DNA from: Buxus sempervirens
Taxonomy: Eukaryota; Streptophyta; Magnoliopsida; Buxales; Buxaceae
Length of the DNA stretch: 64,000 nucleotides
NCBI GenBank assembly: GCA_947561395.2
Contig: OX387187.1
Coordinates: 44,417,581-44,481,580, forward strand
Direction: 5' to 3'
Of this stretch, positions 63,101 to 64,000 are shown piece by piece. The translations under genes were made by a program, and so were the position numbers. Positions within the stretch are counted from its first letter, which is position 1, and each line of letters starts with the position of its first letter. The notes beneath the pieces are model-generated. The model had not been told where the DNA came from and made no database searches. It saw only the letters and a program-made list of their open reading frames with translations.

Positions 63101-64000
63101 AGTATGCTATGTGGTAAGTTCTCCTCGGTTTCATGCTGTTAAACGACCATTGCACCTAAAAGCTTAAGCTGATAGGTGAAGGTTCAACTATGTATATAAG
63201 AGGGCCCAAACACAACATCTCAACACTCCCCCGCATGTGCGACATCACACGAGAACATACGTGGGGAGGACAAACACAGGGTATGAACATCCTGGATACA
63301 ATTAAATGCCAAGGCATCTTGCCCCCGGGAGTTGAACATAAGACCTCCCGCTTTGAGACCATGTTAAACAACTATTGCACCTAAAAGCTTAAGCTTTTAG
63401 GTGCAATGGTCATTACATGAATAAGAATGAGAAACTTGATTCTAATACTTTTGTTTGGGGGGCGTATTATTTTCAATATGAATCCTCACCGAATCCAATC
63501 TAGTGAATCTAGTGGATTTTAAGGTTGGTTTGTCTGTCATTTTATATTGTCAAAAATTTTACCCTATGCTCTAAAAGTTTCATTTTTCCAACTCAGGATT
63601 GGCATTGTGTGAGTTGCATACTTTAGAACTTGGAAGGCAATCAATTCATTGCGACTCTGCTTGGAATTATTTTGATTGTCCAAGCCTATTAAATTAGCTG
63701 AGCTAAGAAGTGTCAGGGTGAGGCATGTGAGTTTTTTAGTTTGGCATGTGATCATGTTTAGGGAACATTTTCACCTGCTCTTGTTTCTTCCATTGAATGG
63801 CTTGTTCTCCTTTCTTTTCTCCCATTTCACGTCTCCTTTGAATCTTGGAATGGAATCTTGCCAGTTTTTGCATTAACTACGACAAAAAATGTAGAATGCT
63901 GATCTATATACAGGTTTTTTTTATTATTATTATTTTGTGTTCTATATATATTATGCAGTTAAAACACAGGGATTAGTGGTTTTTTTTTTCTTCTTTTTTT
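29358..64000 (+). CDS. CPSF160: CPSF160 (cleavage and polyadenylation specificity factor subunit 1), exons 1-14, continues past window
   Basis: CPSF160 is the nuclear scaffold of the pre-mRNA 3'-end processing complex that, with WDR33/CPSF30, recognises AAUAAA. Exons: 29358-29678, 31507-31653, 37304-37457, 39928-40063, 42152-42297, 42882-42977, 43194-43246, 45309-45440, 49243-49294, 49413-49532, 53620-53754, 59628-59756, 60477-60554, 61178-61318. Phases agree from exon 2 on and give the MMS1_N beta-propeller region: MSYAAYKMMHWATGIENCAS, DSIVLAFQDAKISVLEFDDS, FLGSRLGDSLFVQYT, SFSFTVRDSLINVGPLKDF, ELVCCSGHGKNGAL, WTVYHKSARGHNADASKM. About 614 of ~1440 residues. Exon 1 as given lacks one base after GTACA (~29578) and one near 29646, so its frame moves twice between IVRVQ and GASLELVCHY. 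Since 13 exons are clean, a sequence error or a recent broken allele are both possible. No further exon was found in 61319-64000. Confidence 0.95.
29995..30870 (+). mobile_element. RTE-clade LINE, endonuclease part, in CPSF160 intron 1
   Basis: Conceptual reading gives STWNIGTLTGKETRVGRF, EYTFWYTGKANNRNRVGIMA, STYALQVGLDESI, FWEEMDGLIQG and TFKIGSNWNLIDFF, the APE endonuclease order of plant RTE elements. It has many stops and frame changes and no reverse transcriptase. Confidence 0.8.
30887..31040 (-). mobile_element. Second RTE LINE fragment, inverted relative to the first
   Basis: Reverse complement of this stretch aligns with 30039-30199 (roughly 80% by eye), from the AAGTACTT start to the TATACAAGGG end. 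The two make an inverted repeat of about 155-bp arms with a ~690-bp spacer inside a transcribed intron. Confidence 0.78.
31041..33806. other. CPSF160 intron sequence; no further element identified
   Basis: Exon 2 (31507-31653) sits inside this stretch. A G-run of about 23 lies at 32011-32033. An aaggttttaaatatc motif at 33392, often seen at MITE ends, has no partner. 32700-33300 has no recognisable coding sequence. Confidence 0.4.
32011..32033. repeat. Poly(G) run, CPSF160 intron 2
   Basis: A run of 23 G after gggcgcgc. Similar runs occur at 39746-39769 and 54576-54589. Confidence 0.9.
34335..35595. mobile_element. PIF/Harbinger-like TIR element carrying TMT 5' exons
   Basis: Left end GAGCACTAGCAGTAGCTTAC; right end, reverse-complemented, GAGCACTAGCAGCAGCTTAC. 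TAA flanks both sides (34332-34334, 35596-35598). Removing the element with one TAA restores the interrupted LINE reading HVCV-MCIES, which proves the boundaries. 1261 bp, no transposase. Inside, on the minus strand, lie a 5' leader exon, an intron and the start exon of a tonoplast sugar transporter. The same terminus occurs at 443-596. Confidence 0.85.
34644..35420 (-). pseudogene. Captured 5' end of a tonoplast monosaccharide transporter (TMT/MSSP)
   Basis: TMT/MSSP proteins are vacuolar sugar-proton antiporters of the MFS family. The coding exon (34765-34644) starts at 34722 with MSGAALVVIAAAIGNLLKGW then DNATIV, the diagnostic first transmembrane helix of TMT2-type proteins (usually GNLLQGWDNATIAG), ending at a gt donor (gtaaag). 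The leader exon (about 35420-35288) ends GTCGAAG|gtaagc; the 522-nt leader intron ends ttacag at 34766. The start codon, frame and splice sites are intact, and only 26 codons are present. Because leader and possibly promoter are included, it could still be transcribed antisense to CPSF160. Confidence 0.85.
35713..36583 (-). mobile_element. L1-type LINE, 5'-truncated, RNase H end, 17-bp TSD
   Basis: Flanked by perfect 17-bp copies aatcctaggaggaacaa (35696-35712 and 36584-36600). The poly(A) side is at 35718-35727 (T-run). Minus-strand frame 35857-36583 reads FHAVFWFIWKERNSRIFEDK and a plant LINE RNase H: SIKLNFDGCSLGNPGAASVG, TRAELLALITGIRYIH, DVVIEGDAANIVGW, ANDVADSLAKIGAS, with the D-E-D-D residues present. 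The open frame suggests a fairly young insertion. Confidence 0.88.
37458..39927. other. CPSF160 intron 3; no gene
   Basis: AT-rich. 39000-39230 resembles a decayed relative of the small element at 26480 (caaggttttctg start, aatcgctacacgattc near the end). A (TG)n tract runs into a 24-nt G-run at 39746-39769. Confidence 0.45.
40064..41225. other. First part of CPSF160 intron 4; no gene
   Basis: 40420-40830 is less AT-rich than its surroundings and may be an old insertion, but no protein family or terminus was recognised. Confidence 0.35.
41226..41690. mobile_element. MITE-like relative of the DXS-carrying element, CPSF160 intron 4
   Basis: Starts GGTCTCGTTGGCTTTCATTT with GGGAACTCATTTTAGGG inward, and ends ATGAACACCAAAAAATGCCA. 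Both ends match the termini of 24951-27150 with several changes. It lacks cargo. Confidence 0.6.
43730..44360. repeat. Old direct duplication in CPSF160 intron 7
   Basis: Two diverged copies (about 43740-44060 and 44080-44350). Shared blocks are AATTTGAGGATGAGGAT, GAGTCAGGCAGAT, GTTGGATTT and AGAA[G/A]TTTYCNNTGCACA. By eye about 70% identical; much older than the 143-bp repeat to its right. Confidence 0.6.
45072..45354 (+). repeat. 143-bp tandem duplication copying the 3' splice site and start of CPSF160 exon 8
   Basis: Copies 45072-45211 and 45215-45354, about 92% identical by eye. The unit spans the end of intron 7 and the first 46 nt of exon 8. The upstream copy keeps a TTTTTCAG acceptor (ending 45165) and reads QEIPRSNFSLELDAA, then runs into T-rich sequence and a stop. 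The downstream copy continues as the real exon 8. A splice to the first acceptor would truncate the protein. Confidence 0.88.
45441..47140. other. First half of CPSF160 intron 8; no gene
   Basis: AT-rich. The gcatttttaatgtac motif is repeated at 45663 and 45721. No element ends recognised. Confidence 0.4.
47141..47460 (+). mobile_element. LINE RNase H fragment, CPSF160 intron 8
   Basis: Reads FGPVWVGNSVLDEVLACLIG, LCDFVLEGDCATIKAW and ALELILWST, the glutamate-loop and EGD motifs of plant LINE RNase H. It contains stops. Confidence 0.65.
47460..48720 (-). mobile_element. L1-type LINE zf-RVT fragment, interrupted by an LTR-kin element
   Basis: Right piece (48310-48720) reads LPPIPPKIQAFSWTVLLSKV and HTQLMHFNRKGN. 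Left piece (47460-47590) reads RAIFWFIWQERDTRIFDDLA. Together these are the usual order of the plant L1 zinc-finger/C-terminal region on the minus strand. 47595-48300 is a later insertion. Confidence 0.7.
47595..48300 (-). mobile_element. LTR-retrotransposon kin (TRIM-like), two LTR-like copies, fossil
   Basis: Two related copies of a TGTTAAAC(G/A)ACCATTGCA unit start at 47595 and 48025. A tRNA-Met-type primer-binding complement (ctctgataccat) precedes the second, in minus-strand orientation. No coding genes; size and layout suggest a TRIM or a rearranged LTR derivative. Old and broken. A relative lies at 63137-63410. Confidence 0.55.
49533..50639. other. First part of CPSF160 intron 10; no gene
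   Basis: T-rich and G-rich low-complexity DNA, including a ttgttggggg-type tract at 50355-50440. No exon or element recognised. Confidence 0.4.
50640..52180 (+). mobile_element. L1-type LINE 3' part, split by an RTE LINE
   Basis: Left piece reads VKAFLCNALYNVINTLDNLE and CALCLKDRTLVDHIMLHCEG (zf-RVT, to ~51112). After the RTE insertion it resumes at ~51658 with WVFQRSLVDLMHLWSYAF and TTWAIWLAHNLCIFEE. A 3' A-run is at 52173. Several frame changes. Confidence 0.75.
51113..51657 (+). mobile_element. RTE-clade LINE, internally deleted, nested in the L1
   Basis: The 5' part matches the endonuclease region of 30045-30360 (GTGTTTACAAGAAACTAAA, GTAGGAATAATGG, GGCTACAAGGCATA-like blocks). The 3' part is the usual RTE end (agaatgggatggagag, ttgccaatcctacttaagtt) closing in a TGATGATGATGG simple repeat. 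The reverse-transcriptase middle is missing. Confidence 0.78.
52200..52700 (+). mobile_element. Another L1 LINE 3' fragment
   Basis: Contains VLWNLTLALLWSLWKDRNKR, the Trp-x-x-Trp-Lys-Arg-Asn motif of plant LINE C-termini, followed by a T-rich 3' tail ending near 52650. Confidence 0.6.
53885..54000. repeat. TE-end-like patch, aaggttgttaaaa ... gtggcctaggcaa
   Basis: Multiple TAGGC and GGTGATYA motifs in a short GC-richer patch, similar in style to 58870-58990 in reverse. They may be related MITE relics in CPSF160 intron 11. Confidence 0.4.
54001..55015. other. CPSF160 intron 11; no gene
   Basis: AT-rich; T-run followed by a 14-nt G-run at 54576-54589. Nothing else recognised. Confidence 0.45.
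55016..55141. repeat. 63-bp tandem duplication in CPSF160 intron 11
   Basis: Two copies sharing CAAGTCATTCTTGAATGG and CATCAATRCAG blocks, offset 63 bp, each with a few changes. Confidence 0.75.
55480..56120 (-). mobile_element. Ty1/copia LTR-retrotransposon gag-protease fragment, fossil
   Basis: Minus-strand reading shows the gag-to-protease region, including a CTWFKDSRASDHIIGTL stretch matching the copia protease active-site neighbourhood. It is a fragment of the internal region, with several breaks, in CPSF160 intron 11. No LTRs are assigned with confidence. Old. Confidence 0.7.
56520..56552. repeat. (TTA)n microsatellite
   Basis: About ten TTA units next to the LINE 3' end at ~56560, perhaps grown from its tail. 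Confidence 0.85.
56560..57650 (-). mobile_element. L1-type LINE 3' part, CPSF160 intron 11
   Basis: Minus-strand reading: KVIWNRSTSGKHTIKKAYSL, then LRIPRHLFIVWLDAHRRIVT, then SSCNLCQGSSETINHL and ATLYHIWIKCNSLIFKG, the family's zf-RVT order. Frame 56704-57132 is open. The 3' end is near 56560. No RNase H part. Confidence 0.75.
57651..59627. other. Rest of CPSF160 intron 11; no gene
   Basis: 58140-58380 repeats CATGATA and ACTGTTCA-type motifs at irregular spacing. 58870-58990 is a patch rich in CTAGG and GGCCTAG resembling 53885-54000. No exon seen. Confidence 0.4.
60145..60177. repeat. (TG)n microsatellite, CPSF160 intron 12
   Basis: About twelve TG units, preceded by tatatg-rich repeats from 60080. 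Confidence 0.85.
61319..63136. other. CPSF160 intron 14; no exon found
   Basis: The expected next residues (LETADLLxEVTESVDYYVQG in relatives) are not found on the + strand. AT-rich intron DNA. Confidence 0.55.
63137..63410 (-). mobile_element. LTR-retrotransposon kin (TRIM-like), single LTR-like unit, fossil
   Basis: Starts TGTTAAACGACCATTGCACC and ends with the unit restarting (TGTTAAACAACTATTGCACC) at ~63363, after a primer-binding-like complement. It shares most of its sequence with 47820-48050. A short inverted pair (gcacctaaaagcttaagc/gcttttaggtgca) closes it. Probably a solo or truncated copy. Confidence 0.5.

Noticed and set aside
1-64000. CRISPR arrays, bacterial operons, riboswitches, rRNA or tRNA genes
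   Set aside because: None seen; the window is plant nuclear DNA with spliced genes and plant transposons.

Overview
The window is nuclear DNA of a eudicot plant. It has intron-rich plant genes with GT-AG (and one GC-AG) introns, plant LINEs with RNase H domains, hAT and PIF-like transposons, and AT-rich intergenic DNA. The species cannot be named from the sequence; a woody dicot with a repeat-rich genome is a guess.

Host genes, left to right. (1) RLF-like cytochrome b5-domain protein, + strand, five coding exons between 4669 and 10736, 225 aa, apparently intact. (2) A decayed DUF642 (BIIDXI-like) cell-wall protein gene, - strand, 11771-13251, with a recent in-frame 255-bp internal duplication. 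(3) A P-class PPR protein of the Arabidopsis At1g01970 type, - strand, six exons between 15223 and 21251, 474 aa, intact. (4) The first 14 exons of the cleavage and polyadenylation specificity factor 160-kDa subunit (CPSF160), + strand, 29358 to beyond the right edge. These give about 614 of roughly 1440 residues, spread over 32 kb because the introns are full of transposons. Its exon 1 appears to lack two single bases; all later exons join in phase.

The 8 kb between the divergent PPR and CPSF160 genes is a transposon cluster. It holds a nearly whole hAT transposon (21584-24906), a 2.2-kb TIR element carrying two exons of a DXS gene (24951-27150), a hAT-type MITE (27915-28566) and a small element abutting the CPSF160 5' region (28716-29134). 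CPSF160 introns hold nested L1- and RTE-type LINEs, a second gene-carrying TIR element (TMT/MSSP sugar-transporter 5' end, 34335-35595), LTR-kin fossils and many short duplications.

The most interesting signal is repeated gene capture by short TIR elements with 3-bp target duplications (PIF/Harbinger-like). One family (TIR GAGCAYTAGCAG..., TSD TAA/TTA) occurs at 34335-35595 carrying the TMT start exon, and at the left edge (ending at 596) next to a RuvB-like 2 fragment. A second family (TIR GGCCTC[G/A]TTTGGC..., flanks CTA) carries the DXS 3' exons. The TMT and DXS pieces keep introns, so they were captured as DNA. I found no operon-like, CRISPR-like or defence-like system.
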